NCBI RefSeq assembly: GCF_026319365.1
Contig: NZ_JAPDMS010000001.1
Location: forward strand, 132,561-196,560
Reading direction: 5' to 3'
Length of the DNA: 64,000 nucleotides
DNA from: Methylophaga sp. OBS1
GTDB lineage: Bacteria; Pseudomonadota; Gammaproteobacteria; Nitrosococcales; Methylophagaceae
The notes below the pieces were generated by a model. It had not been told where the DNA came from. It did not search any database and saw nothing but the letters and a program-made list of their open reading frames with translations. Shown piece by piece: positions 55,419-62,642 of the stretch. Both the position numbers and the translations under genes were made by a program. Within the stretch, counting starts at the first letter, position 1; each line of letters starts with the position of its first letter.

Positions 55419-55439
55419 TCCGCCTGAGAGGCGTTTTTT
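55419..55439 (+). terminator. Short terminator-like hairpin between gmaS and mgsA
   Basis: CGCCT-GAG-AGGCG (55421-55433) is followed by six T, ending just before the AGGAGA ribosome-binding site of mgsA. The five-pair stem is weak. It may attenuate transcription into mgsABC rather than stop it. Confidence 0.55.
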
Positions 55440-55451
55440 AGGAGAAATCTT

Positions 55452-56354
55452 ATGTGTGGAATCGTTGGTCTTTATCTGAAAAACGATAAATACGAGAGCG
55501 AAATTGGCAAACTGTTCGCCCCGATGCTGATTGCGATGACCGAACGTGGTCCTGACAGTGCTGGTTTTGCGGTCTACGGCGATGCCGTAGAAGACGGCAT
55601 CAAACTGACCCTGCGTCATGAAGACGAAAACTACGACTGGACAGCCCTGGCGAAAGACATCGAAACGGCCCTGGATACCAAAGTGAACTGGTTCCAGAAC
55701 AGTAAAGTTGCCGTGTTCAAAGTCGGCGTCGATGCTGAAAAAGTCGAGGACTACCTGGAACAGAATCATGACGATGTACTGGTTATGAGTTCAGGTAAAT
55801 CGATCGAAATCCTGAAAGAAGTCGGTCTGCCGGAACGTATCGTTGATATGTTCAAACTGGGCGATATGAAAGGCAGCCACATCATTGGCCACACCCGTAT
55901 GGCGACGGAATCTGCTGTCACCATGGCAGGCAGCCATCCTTTCTCAACCGGTCTGGATCTGTGCCTGGTACATAACGGCTCTTTTTCCAACCACAACCGC
56001 CTGCGTAAAGAGCTGCAACGCGAAGGGATTGAATTCGATACCGAAAACGATACCGAAGTCGCAGCAGGTTACCTGACTTACCGTCTGCAGCAGGGTGATT
56101 CTCTGAATGAAGCACTCGAGAACGCGCTGAAAACGTTGGACGGTTTCTACACCTTAACCATTGGCACCAAAGACGGTTTTGCTGTGGTGCGTGACCCGAT
56201 TGCCTGTAAACCGGCCGTCATTGCTGAAACCGACGATTACGTGGCAATGGCATCTGAATACCAGGCTTTGACAACCCTGCCGGGTATCGAAGACGCCAAG
56301 GTCTGGGAACCGGAACCTGCACGTATCTACGTCTGGGAACGTAACGGTAACTGA
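55452..56354 (+). CDS. mgsA: N-methylglutamate synthase subunit A (class II glutamine amidotransferase type)
   Basis: A 300-residue protein with the class II amidotransferase fold. The N-terminal nucleophile Cys2 follows the initiator methionine (MCGIVGLYL), with ERGPDSAGFAVYG, GHTRMATES, HNGSFSNHN and ENDTEVAAGYL in the order seen in GltB and PurF. In MgsA this domain is thought to handle gamma-glutamylmethylamide, releasing methylamine for transfer to MgsC. It is the first of three mgs genes that together resemble glutamate synthase split into parts. Confidence 0.92.
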   Translation: MCGIVGLYLKNDKYESEIGKLFAPMLIAMTERGPDSAGFAVYGDAVEDGIKLTLRHEDENYDWTALAKDIETALDTKVNWFQNSKVAVFKVGVDAEKVEDYLEQNHDDVLVMSSGKSIEILKEVGLPERIVDMFKLGDMKGSHIIGHTRMATESAVTMAGSHPFSTGLDLCLVHNGSFSNHNRLRKELQREGIEFDTENDTEVAAGYLTYRLQQGDSLNEALENALKTLDGFYTLTIGTKDGFAVVRDPIACKPAVIAETDDYVAMASEYQALTTLPGIEDAKVWEPEPARIYVWERNGN

Positions 56355-56377
56355 GATTAGGTGATTAGGAGAAGATA

Positions 56378-57118
56378 ATGAGTACAAACAACTTAGCAGA
56401 ACAAACCTCTGCATTCGAAACCATCAACGGTGTCGGTACGGTTGACCTGTCAGTTCAGACGGTGCGTGACCTGAACCAGGCACTGCACGATCAGCATGAT
56501 GAAATGACCATCGAAAAATGGGATGTGCTGAACCCGAAAGGCCATCACAACCTGGCGGTTGGTGTTAATCAGAAACTGAAAATCGATATCCACGGTCCGG
56601 CCGGTTACTACTGTGCCGGCATGAATCAGGAAGCTGAAATCACGATTCACGGCCACACCGGTCAGGGCGTGGCGGAAAACATGATGTCAGGCCTGGTACG
56701 TGTTAAAGGCAATGCCTCATCGGCAGCGGGTGCCACCGCGCACGGTGGTCTCCTGGTGATTGAAGGCGACGCCGGTTCACGTTGTGGTATTTCCATGAAA
56801 GGTGTCGACATCCTCGTCAAAGGCAGCGTCGGTCACATGAGCTGCTTTATGGGGCAGGCCGGCGTACTGGCCGTTTGTGGTGACGCTGGTGAAGCCCTGG
56901 GCGACTCGCTCTATGAAGCACACATCTATGTCAAAGGCAGTGTGAAATCCCTGGGTGCGGACTGCATTGAAAAAGAAATGCGTGCCGAACACATCGAAGA
57001 ACTGACCGAGCTGTTTGAACGTGCCGGTGTGACCGATCAGGACCCGAGAGATTTCAAACGCTACGGCTCTGCCAGACAGCTTTACAACTTCAAAGTTGAT
57101 AACGCTGGTGCTTATTAA
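56378..57118 (+). CDS. mgsB: N-methylglutamate synthase subunit B (GXGXG domain)
   Basis: A 246-residue protein corresponding to the C-terminal GXGXG beta-helix domain of the large glutamate synthase subunit. Repeating turns are visible: KIDIHGPAGYYCAGMN, EITIHGHTGQGVAENM, LVRVKGNASSAAGATAHGG, LVIEGDAGSRCG and VCGDAGEALGDS. It likely has a structural role linking MgsA and MgsC. A GGAGAAGATA ribosome-binding region precedes the ATG. Confidence 0.93.
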   Translation: MSTNNLAEQTSAFETINGVGTVDLSVQTVRDLNQALHDQHDEMTIEKWDVLNPKGHHNLAVGVNQKLKIDIHGPAGYYCAGMNQEAEITIHGHTGQGVAENMMSGLVRVKGNASSAAGATAHGGLLVIEGDAGSRCGISMKGVDILVKGSVGHMSCFMGQAGVLAVCGDAGEALGDSLYEAHIYVKGSVKSLGADCIEKEMRAEHIEELTELFERAGVTDQDPRDFKRYGSARQLYNFKVDNAGAY

Positions 57119-57143
57119 TTGCTGATATTGCGAGGAAATAGAA

Positions 57144-58478
57144 ATGACTGAAAAGAGAAAATACATGACCGTACCGCGCGAGTCAGCGACATTCGACCGT
57201 TTGACGATGGCTGAAATCCGTCGCGCTGCCGATACCGGTATTTATGATATCCGCGGTGCTGGTGCCAAGCGCAAGCTGCCACACTTCGATGACCTGTTGT
57301 TCCTGGGTGCGAGTATGTCGCGTTACCCGCTGGAAGGTTATCGTGAAAAATGCAACACCTCGGTCACGCTGGGTAACCGTTTTGCCAAGAAACCGATTGA
57401 GCTGGAAATCCCGGTTACGATTGCCGGTATGAGCTTTGGTGCTTTGTCTGCCTATGCCAAAGAAGCGCTGGGCCGTGGCGCCTCAGCAGTCGGTACCTCC
57501 ACCACTACCGGTGACGGTGGTATGACGCCGGAAGAGCGCGGTCAGTCCACCAAACTGGTCTATCAGTATCTGCCATCACGCTACGGCATGAACCCGGATG
57601 ATCTGCGTAAAGCCGATGCCATCGAAGTGGTACTGGGTCAGGGTGCGAAACCGGGTGGCGGCGGTATGCTGCTGGGTCAGAAAATCACCGACCGTGTGGC
57701 GAAGATGCGTACCCTGCCAAAAGGCGTGGATCAGCGTTCTGCCTGTCGTCATCCAGACTGGACCGGTCCTGACGATCTGGAAATCAAGATCAAGGAACTG
57801 CGTGAAATCACCGACTGGCAGGTGCCGATTTATATCAAAGTCGGTGCCACCCGCACTTACTACGATGTGAAGCTGGCGGTCAAAGCCGGTGCTGACGTTA
57901 TCATCGTCGACGGTATGCAGGGCGGCACCGCAGCCACCCAGGACGTGTTTATCGAACACGTCGGTATTCCGACCATGGCAGCCATTCCCCAAGCCGTACA
58001 GGCACTGCAGGAAATGGGCATGCACCGTAAGGTTCAGCTGATTGTCTCCGGTGGTATCCGTAACGGTGCCGACGTGGCCAAGTGTATGGCACTGGGTGCT
58101 GACGCGGTTGCTATCGGTACTGCGGCGATGGTCGCGCTGGGTGATAACGATCCGAAGTGGGAAGAAGAGTACCAGAAACTGGGCTCCACAGCGGGTTCTT
58201 ACGATGACTGGCATGAAGGTCGTGACCCTGCCGGTATTTCTACCCAGGATCCAGAGCTGATGAAACGCTTTGATCCGGTTGAAGGTGGCCGTCGTCTGGC
58301 GAACTACCTGCGTGTTTTAACCCTGGAAGCGCAAACCCTGGCCCGTGCCTGCGGTAAGAATGATCTGCGTAACCTGGAACCGGAAGATCTGGTTGCCCTG
58401 ACTGTTGAATCTGCTGCTATGGCCCGTGTACCACTGGCCGGCACCAGCTGGATTCCGGGTCAGCAACAGACCTTCTAA
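57144..58478 (+). CDS. mgsC: N-methylglutamate synthase subunit C (FMN-dependent glutamate synthase type)
   Basis: A 444-residue protein corresponding to the FMN-binding synthase domain of glutamate synthase. IAGMSFGALSAYAKEALGRGA, TTGDGGMTPEERG, GQGAKPGGGGMLLG, DGMQGGTAATQD and SGGIRNGADVAKCMALGADAVAIGTAAM are visible, covering the FMN phosphate site and substrate loop. It would add methylamine to 2-oxoglutarate reductively to form N-methylglutamate. It is the last gene of the pathway operon and is followed by a structured intergenic region. Confidence 0.94.
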   Translation: MTEKRKYMTVPRESATFDRLTMAEIRRAADTGIYDIRGAGAKRKLPHFDDLLFLGASMSRYPLEGYREKCNTSVTLGNRFAKKPIELEIPVTIAGMSFGALSAYAKEALGRGASAVGTSTTTGDGGMTPEERGQSTKLVYQYLPSRYGMNPDDLRKADAIEVVLGQGAKPGGGGMLLGQKITDRVAKMRTLPKGVDQRSACRHPDWTGPDDLEIKIKELREITDWQVPIYIKVGATRTYYDVKLAVKAGADVIIVDGMQGGTAATQDVFIEHVGIPTMAAIPQAVQALQEMGMHRKVQLIVSGGIRNGADVAKCMALGADAVAIGTAAMVALGDNDPKWEEEYQKLGSTAGSYDDWHEGRDPAGISTQDPELMKRFDPVEGGRRLANYLRVLTLEAQTLARACGKNDLRNLEPEDLVALTVESAAMARVPLAGTSWIPGQQQTF

Positions 58479-58503
58479 GCCCCGTTTTTAACGAGCGATC
58501 GAA

Positions 58504-58597
58504 ATAAGGGCCGGTACTGCAAAGAATGAATCACTTGTGATCCTTACCCCGTCATCTAGTGTTGATTTCAGCGTGGTATCGGCCCTTATCTTTTTTG
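58504..58597 (+). terminator. Long-loop stem with T tract after mgsC
   Basis: ATAAGGGCCG (58504-58513) pairs perfectly with CGGCCCTTAT (58580-58589), followed by CTTTTTTG. The 66-nt loop contains at least one inner hairpin (GAATCAC-TT-GTGATCC at about 58527-58542). It may be an ordinary terminator with a branched head or a small RNA ending in its own terminator. Confidence 0.6.
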
Positions 58598-58658
58598 CAT
58601 TTTTTTCAACAGGAGGAATTCGTGTAATTCATTAGTTCAAACAAGAGAGGAAACAATC

Positions 58659-58964
58659 ATGAATAATAATTTAAAAAAACGTATACAAAATATGTATCTA
58701 CGGGACTGTATCATGGCCTGGTCGGATATCATTCTGATCTGGCTGGCTGTGGGCTTCGTCCTCATTAGTATCTTAAACATCGTCGATGACCCCATTGTTC
58801 AATGGGTGTTAATCATCTCCAGTGGTCTGCTTGTGCTCTTTAATACCGCCTCTGTCGGGTCGATGACTCGTCACTATGCGGAAGATAAAGCGTTCATCTA
58901 TGGCCTCGATATCAAGCACCTGGATGAGAACCGGGCGGCTAAAAACGATGCAAGAGTCAATTAA
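58659..58964 (+). CDS. Small membrane protein (first of the transport cassette)
   Basis: I do not recognise a family. The 101-residue protein has a basic N-terminus (MNNNLKKRIQNMYLRD) and two hydrophobic spans (IILIWLAVGFVLISIL and VQWVLIISSGLLVLF), then a polar tail ending DENRAAKNDARVN. It is preceded by GAGAGGAAA. It starts a run of tightly spaced genes leading to an APC permease, so an accessory subunit of that transporter is a reasonable guess. Confidence 0.72.
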   Translation: MNNNLKKRIQNMYLRDCIMAWSDIILIWLAVGFVLISILNIVDDPIVQWVLIISSGLLVLFNTASVGSMTRHYAEDKAFIYGLDIKHLDENRAAKNDARVN

Positions 58965-58976
58965 TGAGGAAATGCT

Positions 58977-59387
58977 ATGTCCAGTTATATACCCAAGATC
59001 CAGCCTAAACGGGGACAGTTGTTTGATAGTCTGTTTATTCTGGTACTGGTTTATGTAAGTCTCTATATCCCTCTGTTTCTGGAATCCGACAGTAAGTCGG
59101 TCGATGAAACAGCCATTGTCCAGTCCCACTCCTGGGAATCTCTGGGCGTCTCCCCTGTTGAACAGGAACAGTGGCAAAAGCTTGGTTATGACGAACAGGC
59201 TGCTGCTGAGATTATCAACAATAAGTTCGATTACACCATTGACCCGTTAATGCTTGCCATTACGGCGCTGGTGATCATCGGCTATTTCTTTTTCATGCTG
59301 CGGGTTTCCAACAAGCAATACCGGGAAGTCATCAGAGAAAAATTCGATAGTCAGGAGACAGCTTCAAACAGGGAGGCAACACAATGA
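58977..59387 (+). CDS. Small membrane protein (second of the transport cassette)
   Basis: I do not recognise a family. The 136-residue protein has a hydrophobic segment near residues 18-35 (LFILVLVYVSLYIPLF) and a middle region of about 55 mostly polar residues (ESLGVSPVEQEQWQKLGYDEQ). A second span near 90-107 (LMLAITALVIIGYFFFML) and a polar tail follow. The topology suggests both ends in the cytoplasm and the polar middle outside, where it might contact substrate. The start is 12 bp after the previous stop, and its end overlaps the next small gene by 4 bp (ATGA). Confidence 0.72.
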   Translation: MSSYIPKIQPKRGQLFDSLFILVLVYVSLYIPLFLESDSKSVDETAIVQSHSWESLGVSPVEQEQWQKLGYDEQAAAEIINNKFDYTIDPLMLAITALVIIGYFFFMLRVSNKQYREVIREKFDSQETASNREATQ

Positions 59388-59563
59388 TTTGGTGGGATAT
59401 TTTAAGTTATGCCGCCTGGATTATCTCCGGGCTGCTACTGCTGTGGATTCTGGTCGATGCCATCAGTGTATCGCGTGAGTTTGACGAAGAGCTTCTGGTC
59501 AGTTCCCGTGAGGGTGCCGATGAGTTGCTTGAACAAATCAAGCAAGAGGAGGGCATCCGATGA
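59384..59563 (+). CDS. 59-residue single-span membrane protein
   Basis: A small gene easily missed by automatic callers. The ATG at 59384 overlaps the previous stop (ATGA), and its own TGA (59561-59563) overlaps the permease ATG at 59560 in the same way. The product begins MIWWDILSYAAW, has one hydrophobic helix (IISGLLLLWILVDAI) and a highly acidic amphipathic tail (SREFDEELLVSSREGADELLEQ). Ribosome-binding sequence GGGAGG lies 8 bp upstream. The double ATGA coupling argues strongly that it is translated with the permease, probably as an accessory subunit. Confidence 0.78.
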   Translation: MIWWDILSYAAWIISGLLLLWILVDAISVSREFDEELLVSSREGADELLEQIKQEEGIR

Positions 59564-60954
59564 CCGCTGAATCTACGACTGCAGACAATGTACAACGCAT
59601 CTCGATGTTCAAGGTGCTCAACCCTTTCCATGTATGGGCTTTAGGGGTTGGGATCGTATTAGTTGGCGAGTTTATGGGCTGGAACTTCTCCGTCGCCAAA
59701 GGGGGCGCCTATGGGGCCCTGATTGCCTGCTGGGTGATCGGGCTCTTATATAGTTGTGTCGCCATGATCGACTCGGAAGTGACCTCGACAGTAGCCGCAG
59801 CAGGTGGGCAGTATACCCAGGCCAAGCACATTATCGGTCCGCTTATGGCCTTTAATGTGGGGTTGTATCTGGTGATGGCCTACACCATGTTGGAAGCGGC
59901 CGATGCCCTGATTGTCGGTGATTTGATGGCTGCAGTCGCAGCTGCCACCGGCTATGAAGGTCTCAATCCGCAACCTTTTGTGGTGCTGACGATCGCCTTT
60001 CTGGCCTGGCTTAACTATCGCGGTGTGTTCATGACGCTGACAGTGAACTTTGTTATCACGCTGTTTGCGTTTTTGGCGATTATTGCCCTGTTTGTGGGGA
60101 CTGATCCGCTCAATCCCGGCAACATACTCAAGCACAGTGATCTGCTCACTGAACTGCCCTATGGCTGGATTGGGGTTGTGGCAGCATTGCAGTTTGGTAT
60201 GTGGTATTACCTCGGTATTGAGGGCACCTGTCAGGCAGCAGAGGAGGTTCGTAGTGCGGGCCGCGCAATTCCACTGGGTACCATCGGTGGCATTCTGACC
60301 TTACTGGTGGCAGCCAGTCTGACCTGGTATGTCTCTACCGGTCTGATGCCCTGGCAGTATCTGGGGCAGGCAACGACACCGTTGTATGATGCGGCCTCGA
60401 TTATCGGTAATCCCTCTCTGCAGGTGGTCTTGTTCATCGGTACCATGTTTGCAGCCATTGCCTCAGCCAATGGCTGTATCAATGATGCCGCACGTGCCTG
60501 GTTCTCAATGGGGCGGGATCGTTATATGCCGACCTGGTTTGGTGCGATTCACCCGCATTACCGTACACCTTTCCGGGCCATTATTTTCCTGATTCCGATT
60601 GCGGTGTCATTTGCCTTTACCGGCTTACTGGATCAGGTAATTACCTTCTCGATTCTGTCCGGTCTGCTGGGCTACACCTTCATGTCAATCAACATGATGA
60701 AGTTCAGAAAGATGTGGCCGCTGGGTGTGATCAAACGGGGCTACATCCATCCGTTTCACCCGATACCGGCGCTGGTATTGCTGGCACTGTGTTCGGTGGT
60801 CTATTTTGCGACCTTCCTCGGTTACGGCGCTTCGTTGCTGTCGATCATGGCCTTCTACATCGTCGCGTCAGTGTGGTTTGTCATGCGTCGCTATCAGTTT
60901 GTGAAACGGGGTGATCAGTTCACGATGCCCTGGCCACGGCCTAAAGGCTATTAA
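59560..60954 (+). CDS. APC-superfamily permease (ethanolamine/amino acid permease type)
   Basis: A 464-residue protein with about twelve membrane spans. The N-terminal HVWALGVGIVLVGEFMGWNFSVAKGG and MIDSEVTSTVAAAGGQYTQAK recall the ethanolamine permease branch of the amino acid-polyamine-organocation superfamily. SANGCINDAARAWFSMGRDRYMPTWF is a conserved loop after helix 8. It is coupled to the 59-residue gene by an ATGA overlap. Its place behind the methylamine operon suggests uptake of methylamine, a methylated amino acid or ethanolamine-like amines, which is an inference from context. Confidence 0.9.
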   Translation: MTAESTTADNVQRISMFKVLNPFHVWALGVGIVLVGEFMGWNFSVAKGGAYGALIACWVIGLLYSCVAMIDSEVTSTVAAAGGQYTQAKHIIGPLMAFNVGLYLVMAYTMLEAADALIVGDLMAAVAAATGYEGLNPQPFVVLTIAFLAWLNYRGVFMTLTVNFVITLFAFLAIIALFVGTDPLNPGNILKHSDLLTELPYGWIGVVAALQFGMWYYLGIEGTCQAAEEVRSAGRAIPLGTIGGILTLLVAASLTWYVSTGLMPWQYLGQATTPLYDAASIIGNPSLQVVLFIGTMFAAIASANGCINDAARAWFSMGRDRYMPTWFGAIHPHYRTPFRAIIFLIPIAVSFAFTGLLDQVITFSILSGLLGYTFMSINMMKFRKMWPLGVIKRGYIHPFHPIPALVLLALCSVVYFATFLGYGASLLSIMAFYIVASVWFVMRRYQFVKRGDQFTMPWPRPKGY

Positions 60955-60965
60955 GGAGGAACGTC

Positions 60966-61394
60966 ATGAAAAAAATCTTATGTGCAACCGACGGTTCTCA
61001 CAGTGCGCAGAAAGCGGTGGACTATGCGATTGAACTGGCGAAGTTGGCAGAGGCAGAACTGACTTTTATTCACGTGGTAATGCCTACCGGTGAGGATGTT
61101 TCACATACTTATTTCTGGAACTCCAATATGCTCGATGCCGCGCATGATCAAATCCAGATGGAGTTGCATGATGCGATGGAACGGGCTCATCAACGTGACT
61201 TGCAGCCAGTCTATTGCACTACTGTTCCCGGTCATAACATTGCCAGGGCAATCATTGATTATGCCGAAAACAATGACCATGACCATGTGGTAACAGGGTC
61301 AGTCGGCCGAACAGGTGTCGCCAAGGTTCTGCTGGGCTCTATCGCCGAGCAGGTGATCAGTAAGGCGCATTGTCCGGTCACGGTCGTGCGTTGA
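60966..61394 (+). CDS. Universal stress protein family protein
   Basis: A 142-residue UspA-fold protein. It starts MKKILCATDGSHSAQKAVDYA and has the ATP-binding loop GSVGRTGVAKVLLGSIAEQV near residues 113-132, so it is probably the ATP-binding type, ending with CPVTVVR. It lies 11 bp after the permease gene and before a terminator. Usp proteins are often coded next to transporters and can regulate them. Confidence 0.93.
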   Translation: MKKILCATDGSHSAQKAVDYAIELAKLAEAELTFIHVVMPTGEDVSHTYFWNSNMLDAAHDQIQMELHDAMERAHQRDLQPVYCTTVPGHNIARAIIDYAENNDHDHVVTGSVGRTGVAKVLLGSIAEQVISKAHCPVTVVR

Positions 61395-61400
61395 CTTCGT

Positions 61401-61432
61401 GCCCCGTAACTGTGGTTACGGGGCTTTTTTTT
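61401..61432 (+). terminator. Rho-independent terminator after the usp gene
   Basis: GCCCCGTAAC-TGTG-GTTACGGGGC followed by eight T: a perfect 10-bp stem with a four-base loop. It starts 7 bp after the stop codon and ends the permease/usp transcription unit. Confidence 0.95.
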
Positions 61433-61452
61433 GCCGGTTTAAGGAGGCAAAA

Positions 61453-62124
61453 ATGACACAACTTATCATTCTGATGACCGTGGTATTTTCGATATCCTTG
61501 TGGCTCATCTACCGCCGTCATCATCACCAGATACTGCGTGACCGGGCTGCTTTATTAAGTGAAAGTCACAAAGTGATAGACATTAAGCAGCGTGTTTTGG
61601 ATCAGGCCGGTTTTGCTCACCTGGCAGGAGAGTTCGCCGGTACCAGCGTGGCGCTGAAACTGGAAGTGGATAATCTGACCGCACGTAAATTACCGATAAT
61701 GTGGTTGCATATCACCATGCTCAGACCCGCCGGCAGTGAGGGCAGTCTGGATATTCTGATGAGACCGCAGAGCGGTGATGTTTTCAGTCCCGGTTGGAAT
61801 TGGGAGCGGCCGGTTACTCCCCCGAAAAACTGGCCTCAACATGCGCGTTATGTCAGTAAAAACAAAGTGCCGAGCCTGCAGCGTATCGACGGCGATATTC
61901 AAAGTATTTTTGCTGACCAGCGTGTGAAAGCGTTGCTGATCACCCCGGATGCCGTGAGATTGACTTATCTGGCCAGGCAAGGCGACAGGGGACAATATTT
62001 GCTCTTGCGGATGGCGGATTTTGATATGCAGCCACTGGATCCGACAGAAATTGCTGCTTTGAGCCGACAACTGCAGACTTTGCTGTTTAATCTGGACGGG
62101 GGCCATTATGAAAAAGCCGCCTGA
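61453..62124 (+). CDS. Hypothetical protein with an N-terminal membrane anchor
   Basis: I do not recognise a family. The frame is open from 61399, but the ATG at 61453 follows AAGGAGG and lies after the terminator, giving 223 residues. One N-terminal hydrophobic helix (LIILMTVVFSISLWLIY) is followed by a histidine- and arginine-rich segment (RRHHHQILRDR) and a soluble domain with MLRPAGSEGSLDILMRPQSGD and WERPVTPPKNWPQHA. It is probably a membrane-anchored cytoplasmic protein. The next small gene overlaps its end by 17 bp. Confidence 0.72.
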   Translation: MTQLIILMTVVFSISLWLIYRRHHHQILRDRAALLSESHKVIDIKQRVLDQAGFAHLAGEFAGTSVALKLEVDNLTARKLPIMWLHITMLRPAGSEGSLDILMRPQSGDVFSPGWNWERPVTPPKNWPQHARYVSKNKVPSLQRIDGDIQSIFADQRVKALLITPDAVRLTYLARQGDRGQYLLLRMADFDMQPLDPTEIAALSRQLQTLLFNLDGGHYEKAA

Positions 62125-62404
62125 TGAGCAGGGCACGGGTTTGTGGCATCCCTACCTGGTGTTGCTGGTTGCGATTATTCTGCCAGGTGTTGGTCAGGTA
62201 CTGAACCAGTCACCCATGCGCGGACTCACCATGGTTTTTTTTATGCTGGTACTGGGCGTAGTGACATTCAACATGGCCAGCCCCGGGGTTTCCGTGATCG
62301 GTCAGTTTGCCGGTGGTCTCTTTATCTATGCCTTGTCAGTGATGGATGCATACCTCTGGGCAAAGGTGCGATGGGTTAGTCGGTCTTATCACGAACACGC
62401 CTGA
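62108..62404 (+). CDS. Small integral membrane protein
   Basis: A 98-residue protein with about three membrane spans: LVLLVAIILPGVGQVLNQ, LTMVFFMLVLGVVTF and IGQFAGGLFIYALSVMDAYLWA. The pattern PGxGQxxN followed by GL resembles small membrane proteins of the TM2-like kind, but the match is not firm. It overlaps the preceding anchored protein gene by 17 bp, so the two form a unit. The 238 bp downstream, before the next permease, hold no gene that I can see. Confidence 0.68.
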   Translation: MKKPPDEQGTGLWHPYLVLLVAIILPGVGQVLNQSPMRGLTMVFFMLVLGVVTFNMASPGVSVIGQFAGGLFIYALSVMDAYLWAKVRWVSRSYHEHA

Positions 62405-62642
62405 TTCGGTGTCTCCAAATTCGCCAGCCAGACATTGAAGGTTTCACCTTCAGTGACAGTTTTCTATTGTCAATCAGAAACATAGATTCGCATCGTTACT
62501 ACCTATGGAGTACTCACAGAAGATAATTACAGTCTTGTTGCAGTAGGGGTAAGTTCAGTTCAGGTCCTGAATTGCCGATTCGGAACCGTCTGAAATTCAA
62601 TGCTAATAGCAAAAAGCTAAACCACTAGCTGGAGATAGAGAT

